DNA of 64,000 bases from Siphonodentalium dalli (lineage: Eukaryota > Mollusca > Scaphopoda > Gadilida > Siphonodentaliidae), in NCBI GenBank assembly GCA_032622095.1, contig CP136069.1:105180278-105244277 (forward strand), in the 5' to 3' direction. Of this stretch, positions 44,306-56,739 are shown piece by piece. The number at the start of each line of letters is the position of its first letter. Positions within the stretch are counted from its first letter, which is position 1. Under the pieces are notes generated by a model. The model was not told where the DNA came from and made no database searches. It worked only from the letters and a program-made list of their open reading frames with translations. The translations under genes were made by a program, and so were the position numbers.

Positions 44306-45228
44306 GGCATTATATAGCAAGTACCTCACAGATTGACCAACAAGATGTGTTCATGAAGTTAGGAGAAGCAAACTGTGAAGCTTATTTAATGTCAGTGACA
44401 ATTATGAAAATAGATACCACTGATAACTTGGCTTGATTCAAGTCTTGCCCAAAAAGACCTTGTTGCAGTTTCATTTGAAGCTTCCAAGATTTGTTTCATT
44501 ATTTGAGTAAAGCTAGAAATTGTTGTTAATTTGAAAATTATATGACAAGGCATTAAATTAAGTTCATAGCGGTATCTATTTTTATAATAATTAGACTTGT
44601 TAATATGACCATTATTACATATTTTAAGAGATGTTTTGTTTGCATAGTGTTGAGTTAACTGAGATGGACACTCTTGATTTCCAAGAATCCATATATTGGC
44701 TTTATCATATATGCCTATTGTTGACCATAAGACCATCCAACATATTTAATTGAATATGAACAACATCTACTGTTTCAGAGCAGCAAAATGATAGCAGGAG
44801 AAAAACCCATGTCTAAACCCATCTTGTCTCCAAGAGGTTGGCCGTACCATGCTACAACATTTGATCAGTTGTGTATTCTCTAGTATTATCAGATTGCATC
44901 TTTAGTACATCCATTAGTAAATATGCAGATGATAATCAGAGTATTAACATAATTGTTTAGTTTTGTTAAGAAAATAATCACTAGATCAGTGAGATAATAT
45001 CAGACCACATTATTATTATCCACGTTACCATAGTTAAATATACAACAGATATCAATTTCTTGAGGCAACTTCTTGGAGTGATTGTCCCTGCTGCTGACAA
45101 TGGCATGCATTTTTATCCTGGAATCGAGAATTTATCATTTAAAACTGATGATGAATTATCATTGGTCATTAGACATGCATACTTCTGCAGTGCAGCTCAA
45201 ATATTGTTTTGTAACTACCTCACTATTA
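44306..45228. other. No feature recognised
   Basis: AT-rich; the 114-codon frame at 44392-44736 (minus) shows no domain. Nothing supported. Confidence 0.4.
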
Positions 45229-45840
45229 TCACGCTGTGCTTTGGGTCGGTAAATAATTGTTGGCTGGTAAATAGTCGTCAGTCGGCGATAAGCTGCTTTC
45301 AGTGGGTACATCTAAAAATGTGGGAAAGAACGCTATTTCGTTGCGACTTGGAAGGGATATTTCGGGCTTAGTATTTGTGTCTATCTTCCAGTTAACTGAC
45401 AGTGTAATAACCCAGCACATGAACATAGTATAAGAATCGTACATACATTATAATAGAGAAATTTACATAGCAAACGTGATTCTCAAACATTTTTCCCCAC
45501 ATTACTCGTTTAAATCAATGATATTTATTCTACAGGTAAGCATTTTGTGTTGTAGACAAATACCTTCCGATATGAATAGTAATGAGATATACTTGGTATT
45601 CATATCTGCACCAAAATAAACTTGTTTGGTAGTACTGTGTCGAAAAAATGGTTGGATTGTAGCATAATTGAAAAGTGATATGAAGGGTAAATACCATTTG
45701 GAGAACATACAGTTGCAATCACTGAGCGGACTATAGCAACAAACTGAACACATATCTGATCAAATAAAGTGGTATTATTAGATGATCTAAACACGATATT
45801 CTCTGGTAAATGGGGTGGCGAGGTGAAAATGCTCACTTGA
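45229..45840 (-). pseudogene. Unidentified coding-like remnant, copy 1
   Basis: I do not recognise the family. On the minus strand, pieces with LQHKMLTCRINIIDLNE and PTESSLSPTDDYLPANNY parallel the plus-strand frame at 49050-49490 (FPQHEMTIQRNSIDLNEL and ADNYLPTDNYL). The order and spacing are the same and similarity is visible at both protein and DNA level. The two copies are therefore inverted relatives of one sequence that was probably once coding. Stops and frame changes break this copy. Possibly part of an unclassified mobile element. Confidence 0.35.
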
Positions 45841-46428
45841 AGCTAATAAACCACCATGCTCGTGAAATTCAACCAACCTTTATAGAGACACAGATAACAA
45901 CATTTAGCAAGGATACTTTTTTCACACTACAGTCACAACTCTACAAAACACCAATTGACGAAACATGTTCGATGTGGACATCCTTTCCCTGATGCTAGAT
46001 CATGCGCACATCATAGGCAATTAAAATCTGACTGAGATAGAGAGCTCGAAAGTTGTTGACTGGATGGACACATGGAAGGACATAAGTAATTTCTATATCC
46101 CTGTCAAACTTCGTTAGTAGGGCATAATTAATTTTTCTCACTGGTACAGTGCGGCCCAAGCTCTACAGGGTTGCTATCCTCTCATGGATTTTGACACTAT
46201 TTAGAGCATAATTTTTTACTTCATCAAAATTAAATTGATTAAAAACCCAACTTGTGTTGGAATTTCAAACTGTTGGAAAATTCCAATTGATATCAATTTC
46301 AGACCAAATTTGGACTAAATATTGAAATTATGTTACTGTTGGTCTAAAAACAACAAATTGCCCGCTAATTTTTACTTGAAAATTCAAACAATGAGAACAT
46401 TTGAAACATATATAGAAACCTATATAGA

Positions 46429-46567
46429 GAATCTACAAGGAGTCCCCAGTTTACAGCGGAATTTACAAAACGAGTCCAGTAAAATATGCCTTTGACGAGA
46501 TCCAGACCTAATTTTCTGGATGAGTTTTGTAAATTCCGCTATAAATTGGGGACGAGTTGTAGATTCT
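46429..46567. repeat. Inverted repeat, ~43-bp arms
   Basis: AGAATCTACAAGGAGTCCCC...GGAATTTACAAAAC (46429-46471) faces GTTTTGTAAATTCCGCTATA...GTTGTAGATTCT (46524-46567). About five mismatches, loop of ~52 bases. A short foldback element. Confidence 0.75.
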
Positions 46568-47238
46568 ATTTATCACATGATTCAAAACATACTTAAATCA
46601 ACAAATGGGACGCAAAACTAACATCGGCTTCAAAAAGGCATGCGATGATGTTTCACGTAATTATGCATTGTTGTCCGCTTAAAGAAATAGTCCCAGATAA
46701 ATAAAGACGTATTTAATGGCATATATTTAATACAATATCTTTTCAAATTCTTCATTCATTATAGTTTGTTGGAAAAATATAGGAAGCCATAGTATTTTGA
46801 GACGTAGCATACGGAATGTAAACAGACGACAAACCGGAAGTCAAATGTTACCTGGCACTATTTCCTGTTATTAAACAAACGTTTAATATCACAATTTATA
46901 GAATGGGTTTATTGAATGGAATATGGGTTGGATCATGTAATTAATATGAAATTCCCAACAAATGTTGTGTGAGACATGAATTTTCCAACTGTTCAAAATA
47001 TTGACCAAAATCCACCACCTGCCCCCTTCCTTGGCTTGCTAGGGAATTAAATGAAATTCTCAAATGAATGCTTCACAAACTATTTTTCAATGTAATGAAC
47101 ACTCGCAAGTCTGTTTTTACCACGTAGGCATGCTGATTGATCAAAGCCTCGATATAAACACCAAGCTGCCCATGTGCGTGTATACTATTTTCTTCCCCAA
47201 GATAATTTAGCATGTGTCTGTGCGAATATCATATGTGC
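46568..47238. other. No feature recognised
   Basis: AT-rich spacer before family G. Confidence 0.4.
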
Positions 47239-48396
47239 CTAATTATACCCCCACTTTCGAAGAAAATGGGGGGGTATACTGGATTGACTGCGTCCGTCCG
47301 TCCATCCATCCGTCCGACCGTCTGTCTGTCTAGCCGTCTGTCCTTCACACTTTCTCCATCCATGTGTCCGTCTGTTCGTCCGTGTTTACTAATGACTACT
47401 TATGTGGCTAAGATTGTGTAAAATGGATATTTATGTGCATAACTTCCGTTGCGTGGATAGCCACGTAACAGCTTTCAGATGGACGTTCTAAAATGATCTA
47501 TTTGGCCTAATCAGGTTATTTAATTTTGTAGTCACTCAAAATTTGGAGAAAAAAAAGTCCATCGATTTAGACATCCATGACCCGTCAATAGGAGATGTCG
47601 GACACTGACAAGACATTTATGTGGCTAGCCACCCAATCACGGACCTGTCAGTTTCTCCTATTCCACTGTACCAGTTGCTGTGAGCAAGTTTTTGAGTTTT
47701 AATCAGCTTCTTCTGCTATAATTCCAACATGTTATGAATCCATAATCTGGAGTTTTATCACTATCTACTACTTGATAGCCACTTAAAATTTTATGGCTAC
47801 TTGAGAAGCCACATAAAACCTAAAGCCACATTACCATTTCTAGCCACATAGGTCGAAGCCACATATCTACCCATTTGTTGGTACGTCAGTCCGACCTCAT
47901 AACTTGAACAACTATGAACCGATTTCAATAATTTTTTGTATGCAATCTCCTTAGGACGGTCTCTCCGCATGATGCTAATTGCTAATTTTATTTTTCAAGT
48001 TGCGCTTCATTTTCGACTTATTTTGACTTAGAAAATTCTGTCCGACTTAATAACTTTAACAAATATGAACCGATTTCAATAATTTTTGGTATACATGCTT
48101 CTCACAATACCTTCTCTACATGATGCGGCTAGGGATTGGCTCAGACTGTTTTTCGTAATATTACACTTCATTTTCGACTTATTTTGACTTAGAAAATTCT
48201 GTCTGACTTAATAACTTTAACAAATATGAACCAATTTGAATAATTTTTTCTGTACACGCTTCTTGTGACACCATATCGATATTATTAGTCCGAATTTTTC
48301 TTTAAAGTTAAAAATCTTTTTTGTTGGGTTTATGGATTATGCGGGTTGAATTTGCCACGGTGGGGGTATGCTAGCACTCGAGTGCACACTTTTGTT
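47239..48396 (+). mobile_element. Family G pearl-like element
   Basis: Starts CTAATTATACCCCCACTTT pairing with AAAATGGGGGGGTAT (5' hairpin), then CGTCCGTCCGTCCATCCATC. Core monomers (about 47880-48330, spacing about 165 bp) hold ATAACTTTAACAAATATGAA, CCGATTTCAATAATTTTTGG, GGTATACATGCTTCTCA and CATTTTCGACTTATTTTGAC. The 3' end has GTGGGGGTAT (inverse of the 5' ATACCCCCAC), hairpin GCACTCGAGTGC (48374-48385) and ACACTTTTGTT. A separate element sits between microsatellite and core (47400-47866). Confidence 0.8.
47400..47866. mobile_element. MITE nested in family G, CTAC flanks
   Basis: Ends TTATGTGGCT and AGCCACATAT are inverse (9 matched bases). CTAC lies on each side (47396-47399 and 47867-47870), a possible 4-bp target duplication. 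Inside, AGCCACATA and TATGTGGCT recur several times, and TAGGAGATGTCGGACA faces TGTCAGTTTCTCCTA across the middle. No transposase. A 4-base match may be chance. Confidence 0.5.
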
Positions 48397-49049
48397 GATT
48401 ATGGAATCCGATTTAGGCATCACCCCATTTCCGGGTTTTCGATTTTACATTTATAGTATGAAAACAGCCCTGTCTTTAATCTTAATGCCTCATTTGGACT
48501 TGGGATGACAGCAGGAAGAACCTTCAATGCATTTATGTCCTTAATGTTCGCTTGTCCAAGAACCTTTCTAAGTATCTAAGTTCACATTCGATGTGGTCAA
48601 CAATGTTGTGGTCAATATATTTATGTGAGATTATCATGCTTTGGTCCAGTGGTATGGCATTTAAATACCTCGGTCATCTCTAAAAATTAAAAGTTATATC
48701 TGACAATATTGGGGGTATAGGGAGATTTATACCTAGATGTAGATTTTGAGCATGGAGGTGAGCCGATTGATAAAAATAGAATATCAAGTTATTGAATTGC
48801 CAAGAACCCCTGACCTTACAGGATATAACAAGTTTTCCTGTGTAAAAATAAACCTATATAGCTAGGAACAAATTTTGATTTTCCATTAGGATATATCATT
48901 TCAATCGATATCACCTTGAAGATGTAACTAGTGGCTAATGGATTGGATGGCAAAGCAACATTCTAGAACAGCATCCCGATATTGCTACCAATCCAAAAGC
49001 CACAAAACACCTTAGTTACGTGTTTCCGTGTTCTTAAATTTACAATGAC
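48397..49049. other. No feature recognised
   Basis: AT-rich spacer between family G and the coding-like remnant. Confidence 0.4.
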
Positions 49050-49490
49050 ATGTGCTCGAGTCAAACTTTGTGCAAAATTGTAGTGTATCAAGCGATTATA
49101 TTGAAATGGGGTACCACAAATGAAAGCCCAATCGATAATAACCCAATACACATCTCCAAAGACATGTTTCCACAACATGAGATGACCATCCAAAGAAACT
49201 CTATAGATTTGAATGAGTTATATGGGGGAAAACTCAAGAAGGCAACTTTAGCACCTAAAAATTGTCCGTTGGAATTCATTTACGTTCTAGTATCCAATGG
49301 GCTATACCAGTCCTTGTTAATAGCTGGACCATTTGCACAAATATTAAATGCAAATGTCCCATATCACAAAGAAAACCTGTGCTACCGACAACTCTTAATA
49401 TCTCTACCCACTGAATGATGTTTTGCGTGAGCTGACAACTATTTACCAACCGACAACTATTTACTAACCTGAATACCCAGTGTGATTATA
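49050..49490 (+). pseudogene. Unidentified coding-like remnant, copy 2
   Basis: Open for 122 codons (49050-49418), then stops with coding-like text continuing (ADNYLPTDNYLLT). It includes HISKDMFPQHEMTIQRNSID, LAPKNCPLEFIYVLVSNGLY and QSLLIAGPFAQILNANVPYH, which read more like protein than AT-rich noise. The inverted partner at 45229-45840 shares the IDLNE and YLPTxNYLPT segments. No family is known to me. The pair, 3.2 kb apart and facing each other, could be the arms of an unclassified element or dispersed fragments. Confidence 0.35.
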
Positions 49491-50549
49491 CTTTAATGAT
49501 CAGGGGTTGTTTGTCATTTTTATATATAGCCTTGTATATGTATCTTCATTATTTCATTGTTATTAGTGGATCCCTACCTGTGGATTATGTTTGATAGTAC
49601 TGGACAGCAGAGCAGCAAAGCATTCATTCATTGTTTCACAAAAATTTAAGTCTTTGTTTGATTACTCACTCCTCCTGTATGTATGCATTTGCAAATATTT
49701 TTCTTTAGAGGGAAATGTGCTGCACTGTCTCAACTCATTATAAACAATGATTTCTATTCTGTCACATATAAACACCAATAATACACTTTCGATCCACTTC
49801 AAATAAACACTAAAATTGAATCCGAAGTCACCATCCAATCAAGCTGCATGTAACAAGGTACCGAGGCTGATGACGGTATTGTTCGTTTAATTGTTCAGAA
49901 AATATAATAATAATTCATTCAATGAAATTATTTTGCAATATCCTCACAATCAAACCAAATTCATAACAAATTCACAAATGGCCTGGTTAATTTGAAATCA
50001 AAATTGGTGCCCAATCCGGATTTCAGATCAATTGAAAAGTCTTTAATAAGCTGGGTCCTAATCTGAAACCATTCCTAACCTGCAACAGTTCTGTAAATCT
50101 AGAACCATAGAGTCCCTATATGTTTCAAGCGCGAGTCCAGAATATCAAGGCATATTCATACATGTACATGTTCAGTTTACTGTTGCCAAATATTGAAGCT
50201 TGTGTCTAGAGCAAATTTATTTTCTAAAGATAATCTTAGATATATGATTTGTAACAATCCTTGAGCTACATAATAATCACCTCAAAAAAGTAAGTTCCCC
50301 CTGATATGTTAGAGGATATCTTGAGACATATTTAATAGATAGAACACAGTGAAACTATTTTGGAAAGATAATCTCCTATATAATCATCAATTATGACTAA
50401 ATTCTAAATTGTAGGATTCTTTCAAAACAGTCCAATATGGGGGGACTTACTTTTGTTTAGGTGTTTAGATAGAACATCATCGGATGACAGAAAAAAAATC
50501 ATTTTTCTCAGAGTTATTCCCCTTTCTTAACTGAGAAAACTTTACACCA
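49491..50549. other. No feature recognised
   Basis: AT-rich; nothing gene-like or repeated that I can support. Confidence 0.4.
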
Positions 50550-51852
50550 TTTTTATGTTTACCCATGCCATAGTATGGTAAACATAGTATCGTTGTCCAG
50601 ATTGACCACTCGTCATTAGTCCGTCTGTCTGTCCGTCTGTCTGTCTGTCTGTCTGTCTGTCTGTAGACACTTTACGCATGGTGCGATAACTGAAATATTT
50701 TCTATCTGATCGGAACCAAATTGTGTGTATGAATTTCTCAGCACAAAAGACAGATCGAGATCGAATATGGGTTTGATCCGAGTTTTTTTTTACGGAGTTA
50801 TGCCCCTTTTTCGACTTAGAATTCACAGATTCTGTGATAACTAAAAAATTTGGTATGTGAGTTTCTCAGACCAAAATACAGATCGAGTTCGAATATGGGT
50901 TTGATCAGATTATTTTTAACTGAGTTATGGGCCTTTGACATAGAATTCATGCATGCTTCGATAAATCAACTATTTTTCATTTGATAGGAACCAAATTTGG
51001 TATGTGAGTTTCTCAACTCAAAATACAGATCGAGTTTGAATATGGGTTAGATCCGATTTTGTATACCAGAGTTATGGCCCTTTTCAACTAAGAATTGAAC
51101 AGATATGAGATTTTTATGCTTACAATATACCCTGTAACCCCAGCAGCTTACAATTAATTACCTGTGATATCAGTTGAGCTCTAAGAGAGAGACAAGAGTT
51201 AAAGCTGTATTATTGGAATTAGAGTTATTTTTAGCCATCATATGTTCAGCACAGCAATGAAAGGCGTAACCCATTCATTAATCAATGGACTCTCGAATTT
51301 TGTTCTAAAAGTATAAATTGGAATAGTCTATTGTTCATTTGTAGGGATGTTTATTGCATTTCCATAGTGTGTGCACAGTGTTGGCCCAGGGTTTATCAAC
51401 TCCCACATAGCTCTCTGGTTTAGCCTATCAATGCAACATTCAAGTGAAATACCTGGTACAGTCCCCTAACTTTATAGAGTTAATATTGTTAACCCTGGTC
51501 ATCAATTTTATGCTTTTGTATATTTCTCATGTAATCATTCTCCTATTATATCTCCAGGTTTCTCCTCCTTCACTTGTATGAATTTTTGTAGTTAAAAATG
51601 AACCCTTCTCAACATTCCTGATACTTTAATAGAAATACCTTTCGTCTGATATATCTCCTTTTATTGAGATGTATGCAAATTTGGTATGTGAGTTTCTCAG
51701 CCCAAAATACAGATAGAATTCAAATTTGGGTTTGATCCATTTTTTTTAAACGGAGTTATGGCTTATGGATTTTAGCGTCTAAGCTGAAAATAGCCAATCG
51801 CTATCGCCAAGGTATGGGTTAAACATCTGCCGATCGTGATCGGCCTCTCGTT
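50550..51852 (+). mobile_element. Family E pearl-like element
   Basis: TTTTTATGTTTACCCATGCC pairs with TATGGTAAAC (5' hairpin); then GTCCGTCTGTCTGTCCGTC. Monomers contain GATCGGAACCAAATTGTGTG, TTGGTATGTGAGTTTCTCA, CAAAATACAGATCGAG and GAGTTATGGGCCTTTGAC. The core breaks at about 51095-51660 (unrelated sequence) and then resumes. The 3' end has GGTATGGGTTAAAC (inverse of the 5' start), hairpin GCCGATCGTGATCGGC (51829-51844) and CTCTCGTT. Confidence 0.8.
50622..50663. repeat. (TCTG)n microsatellite in family E
   Basis: About ten TCTG units with CCGT interruptions, in the position the CCGT run holds in other families. Confidence 0.9.
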
Positions 51853-53004
51853 ATTTTTTTATTTTTGAATTATTTTTACCAAATTTCAATTTGTTTTGTT
51901 CCGAAAAAGGCAACCTCCAAAGAAAACCAACTTTTTATGGGTGGATATGTGGTTGGTGACCTTTTATTTACATAGCATCGAGAAAGTAAGTGACTTATCT
52001 CACAGCAAAAATCTTATTTATTAATTTAAAAAATTAATCTTTTGACCAAACAACAATTTAAAGATATTGTATTGTTCTCACATTTTGATCATAATAATGC
52101 GCCTTCCATGCTATCATACCACCGTCAGCCACAAGACCAAACTATTGCATCAGACAGCTAGGCTTTACCAACAGATTGAGTCGCACTCAGGATATATATC
52201 ACAGACAGTAGAGTAATATGTGCTTCTGGTTGGTCCCATCCAAGAGACACATTCACTCAAGTAACTATAAATAATATTTAACTCAGGAAATATGCTTTTA
52301 CCATTTTCATGTGTCATTCCCAAGTGCCTGAATATCTGCTGACTGGCTGGTTGTTTATACACGTATCCTGGCAGTATATGGGTTTCCATTTCGTTATAAA
52401 TCTGAACCTTTTACGATAATAAGTTTATAGTTATTTTTTGATAAAAAATCTAGTTAAAAAATTTAATATAAAAGGTAATTATGATACTACAAGTTCTGGC
52501 CTTGTCCCTGTAACAGTAGTTATCATAATAAATGCACATCACATCATACATGAATTGGGACCAACCAGATACATATAATTCTTATAGCTAACTATTTTGA
52601 GTAATGTATTTTCAATCGTATATATACTTTAATGTCAGACAGGGCCCATCAGTCTTTTCTGATACATAAATAACTATAATAATCAAGATGAGTTAATATT
52701 TACTACAATTTTTTATGCTATGTGCACCTGTCTTATGTAAATAATCCAGAAATCACTGCTTCATCTATGTATGCTTTGTGTCAATTTTGAGCGCTTTCCA
52801 TGTTTCCTAACATTTCCTTTGCATGTTGCAACATTTAGTTTCTTCCTAATAATGTATTGTGTATGACTGATTAATAATTTACTCCTCTTAGAATATGTCG
52901 CAATTACTTATAGTCTGGTCGTTGAAGTCAAATGCAGGGTCAACCTAGAACAAATTGTTAGTATACAAAGGTGATTTTGGTGTCAAAACATGCGCAAATA
53001 TCCA
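51853..53004. other. No feature recognised
   Basis: AT-rich, no repeats or frames of note; the 74-codon frame at 52165-52389 (minus) lacks support. Confidence 0.4.
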
Positions 53005-53230
53005 AGGAAGAATTTATCTAAAATCTGCTTTGGGGAGAATTTGTTATCCAAGATGGTGTCCAACATGGTTGTCTATATTACATCAGTTCTTGAAATAATC
53101 ATTATACGATATGTTGTGGCATAGGAATTATGCAGTTATACCAGTTTGTGACAAGGACAGAAAATAATACAATCGTGGCCATCAAATGGCCATCAAAATG
53201 GCTGCAACTCCAAGACATACCACGATGAAA
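53005..53230 (-). repeat. Interspersed repeat R2, inverted fragment
   Basis: AAATCTGCTTTGGGGA, TCCAAGATGGTGTCCAACAT and TGGCCATCAAAATGGC parallel the reverse complement of 2780-3320 (R2 copy 1). Confidence 0.5.
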
Positions 53231-53394
53231 CTAACATATTGGATAACCACCTAGAAGTGAAAATACGTATTGGTAATATAAAAGTCCTGTTGTTAGGTAT
53301 CTTTAAAGGTACACAGATAATTAAAACAGATCCATCTGCAGGATTTGTCAGTCACTGCAACACAAGTCAAACCCAATGATTCACATCTTTAGCC

Positions 53395-53628
53395 CTTTCA
53401 TGGTGGGAGCTGCACTGGTGCAGCATTAACGACTCGCAGCCAGTGGGAACCTTGCATATATAAGAGAATGCATTGGCCTACAAGATGAAGGTAAAAATTA
53501 TGAGGCCAATGTGTTCTCTTATATATACGAGGCTCCCTATGGGAGACTCGCATATATAAGAGAATGCCTTGGCACATTTGGTTTTCGCATAATATCAGGA
53601 AGTTGATCCCGTCATGAAAGAGTTAAGG
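53395..53628. mobile_element. Hairpin MITE family H, best copy
   Basis: Ends CCCTTTCATGGTGGGAGC and CGTCATGAAAGAGTTAAGG are imperfect inverses. The inside holds three arms, CATATATAAGAGAATGCATT, AATGTGTTCTCTTATATATA and CATATATAAGAGAATGCCTT, around CTCCCTATGGGAG, so alternative stem-loops are possible. GCACTGGTGCAGCATTA is shared with 59738 and (inverse) 19140. Non-coding. Confidence 0.7.
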
Positions 53629-55079
53629 TTTGGGTTTTCTGCTTTAAATATCCAACATCTAACTGTAATAATTGTGATTAATTATTGAATGCAACACAGA
53701 AACTGAAGTGCATACTCTTGCATACATTTCCGGAATTTTCTACACTCTCCGTGATAATAAATAATACACATTTGACCAATGCTTATTATACTGTAAAGAA
53801 AGACTCATCTCTTCATTAGATTAGCGCCATATCTCACCAGATACAGATTACAATTTATGTAAGACTATTAATGTTCACGCTGCTACCAAACCGGTTTATT
53901 ATTAGACAATTTTGTTCAAATTACATCAGTCACTTACTTTACAACTGAAATATGCTACCACGCAATGAACAATATTAGGCCAAATAAAAATTATTATTTG
54001 AGTCTCAGACACCGCCGTATTGAAATAAATGGCCCGCACTGGTCATTTTATTAAATTTTTTATGTAAAAAAAAAAAGTCAAACAAAAAAAAAAACATTTT
54101 TTTTTTCAAAATTATTTTGGTATGTTTTTACCAACATATCCATACGTATTGTGCATTAATTGCAAAATACATGAACTCTTAACATATCTCTGTTTAATGT
54201 GTGAAGATTGACTGACATATATACATACAGTATAGTGACATAGAACATTATGAAAGTAGATGACTACATTAAAAAAATGATTAGCTGATCATCATAGTCT
54301 GGTGTACTAATTGTAACTCCAGAAAAATTCAAAAGTGCTCACACTGGGCCAAAAAATATTTTGGCCAAAAGTTTGATAACTGACTAAAATTATTTTTAAT
54401 TTATTTTTACTCAGGATAAAACCATAATTTAAACAATATAAAAACAACTTTAAGAACCTAATATTATACGTTATTATGTTATAAACCCACTTGACCAAGT
54501 GCAATTTGGCTCACCGTGTTCGCCAACTAATTAGCTATTTTCGCGAAGATAAAAAAAACCTGTTGCTTATAACCATGACGTGACAACTGTCATCAATATG
54601 TTGGATTAAAACCTGTACAATGTGAAGCCAGGTTTATATTATTGTTATTAATCCCTAGCTAGATCGGAGTCAATTTATAACACATTACGTCACTGACATG
54701 CCATTTGGTAGCGCTGATCACTGGTACATCCAATTATGGGACAATGCATTAATGTATTATATCTTACAGACCGCCCAATCAACAAAAAATTACAGAACAA
54801 GTGCATAGATTAAATCTTTTCAAGTTGACAAAGTGCTTTAAAGCCAATATTAAATGAAGAGGTTGGTTAAATGTTAAAGCTTAACTTCAATATGGGTTTT
54901 CATGATACGATGTTTCCGAAGTACGAAACCCGCATGTTTAATAAGACCGGTGAATCGGCGATACTGTTCCGTCGTCTAATTTTGTCGAGCTATTTAGGGC
55001 TTTTGAATTATATTTCCGTCTCCATTTGAGGTAAAAAAAAACTTTGGCCAAATAAAATTTGTTTTGGCCATTTTCGAAA
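53629..55079. other. No feature recognised
   Basis: AT-rich, with A and T homopolymer runs near 54066-54112. No gene or element ends seen. Confidence 0.4.
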
Positions 55080-55262
55080 AAAATTCAACAATTTCCAATA
55101 CCAACAGCATATTAGACGCCATCTTGAATAGCAAATTTTCCCCAAGGCTGATTTTAACGGATTTTGGATATATTGTTCCCCATATTCCGCCTGACAAAAT
55201 GACACCAAAAACAGCTTACTAACAATTTGTACAGGTCTAATGCTTCAACGACCAGACTATTA
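55080..55262 (+). repeat. Interspersed repeat R2, 3' fragment
   Basis: GACGCCATCTTGAAT, ACGGATTTTGGATATATTG, AATGACACCAAAA, AACAATTT and CAACGACCA follow the order in 3290-3420. Confidence 0.6.
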
Positions 55263-55808
55263 GACAAATTCCATATAGACATATTTACCTAAAATGTCTC
55301 ACTGAATCTGTAAATGAAATAATTTGCTATTGTTGTTGTTATTATCTGTTGTTGATTATTACACCACAGTGCTCATATTCACTAGTGCTATCTCACAGCT
55401 GCAGTGTTCCACATCAAAACTGTAGATTATTGCTCACACAGAGAATTCTGTTATTTAGTGTTCTTTCCAGGGGGGGGGGGGGGTTCTGCAGAAAAATTCC
55501 AGACACATGGAGGGGGTGGTGGGTGATTCAAGGTGGATCACTCATGATTATATGATACTATAAGGGTGCCTCCCATATATAAGAGAATGCACTTGCTTAG
55601 GTGCATGCAGCCCAGCTGTGTAGCTATTGAGTTGGCTGATTTTAATAAAGCTACATCAAGCAACATTTTCATTTCAGAGGCACATATTATACTAGGGGGT
55701 TGCTCGTCACAAAATGACGGGTATATGAATGTTCTTTGTTACTTTCTAGTGTCCACGGTCATGAACAAATTCTCATTTCTATATTAGAAATGGAATGGTC
55801 ATGCTTCT
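55263..55808. other. Spacer with G14 run and family H scrap
   Basis: G14 at 55470-55483. CCTCCCATATATAAGAGAATGC near 55569-55590 is a fragment of family H. Nothing else supported. Confidence 0.45.
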
Positions 55809-56727
55809 CTTTTTATACGCCCTTTTGAAAAAAAGGCCGTATTATAGTATTGGTCTGTCCGTCCGGGCGTCCGTCCGTTAACCTGTTGTCCGGATGATAA
55901 AATTTGGTATGTGGGTTTATTAGCCGAAAAGTAAGTTCAAGTTCGAATTTGGGTTCCGCCCGCAAATTTTCACCGGAGTTATGCCCCTTATTTAACGTTT
56001 TTTGACTTGGAAAATCCTTGAAATTTTTTGTCCGGATGATAACTTTAGTATAGTTTATCGGAATGAATCCAAATTTGGTATATTACTTTCTCCCACCAAA
56101 ACACAGGTCAAGTTCGAACTTGGGTTCTGTCCGACCATTTTTGGCAGAGTTATGCCCCTTTTTCGACTCAGAAAATTCAGTTTTTCTTATGTTTTTTGGT
56201 TTCTGGATGATAACTCGATTTTGGAATGTTTATACGCAAAACCCGTATTACATATATCAAAATACAGCTCAAGTCCGAATTTCGTTTTAATCCGATAATT
56301 TTTGCGAGAGTTATGGCCCCTTTTTGGACGTAATTTGACTTAGAAAATCCCTGAAATTTGTTGTCCGGATGATAACTTTACTAGAGCTTATCAGATTCAA
56401 TGATAATTTGGTATATTACTTTCTCCCACCAAAACACAGCTCAAGTTCGAATTTGGGTTCCGTCCGCCAATTTTCACCGGAGTTATGCCCCTTATTTGAC
56501 GTAATTTGACTTAGAAAATCCCTGAAATTTGTTGTCCGGATGATAACTTTACTAGAGCTTATCAGATTCAATGATAATTTGGTATATTACTTTCTCCCAC
56601 CAAAACACAGGTCAAGTTCAAATTTGAGTTCCCTCCGCCAATTTTTACCAGAGTTATGCCCCTTTTTTACCAGTTTCCGCCGACCCAAGAGAGGGCGTAT
56701 TTTGCACGCCCAGCGTAGCTCTTGTTT
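55809..56727 (+). mobile_element. Family D pearl-like element
   Basis: TTTTTATACGCCCTTTTGAA pairs with AAAGGCCGTATTATA (5' hairpin); then GTCCGTCCGGGCGTCCGTCC. About five monomers with GGATGATAACTTTA, AATTTGGTATATTACTTTCT, CCACCAAAACACAGGTCAAG and GAGTTATGCCCC (marks at 56077, 56409, 56580; unit about 166-171 bp). The 3' end has GAGGGCGTATTTT (inverse of the 5' end), which folds with ACGCCC (hairpin 56693-56711), and then AGCTCTTGTTT. Frames within it are shadows. Confidence 0.85.
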
Positions 56728-56739
56728 GTCACTGGATGC

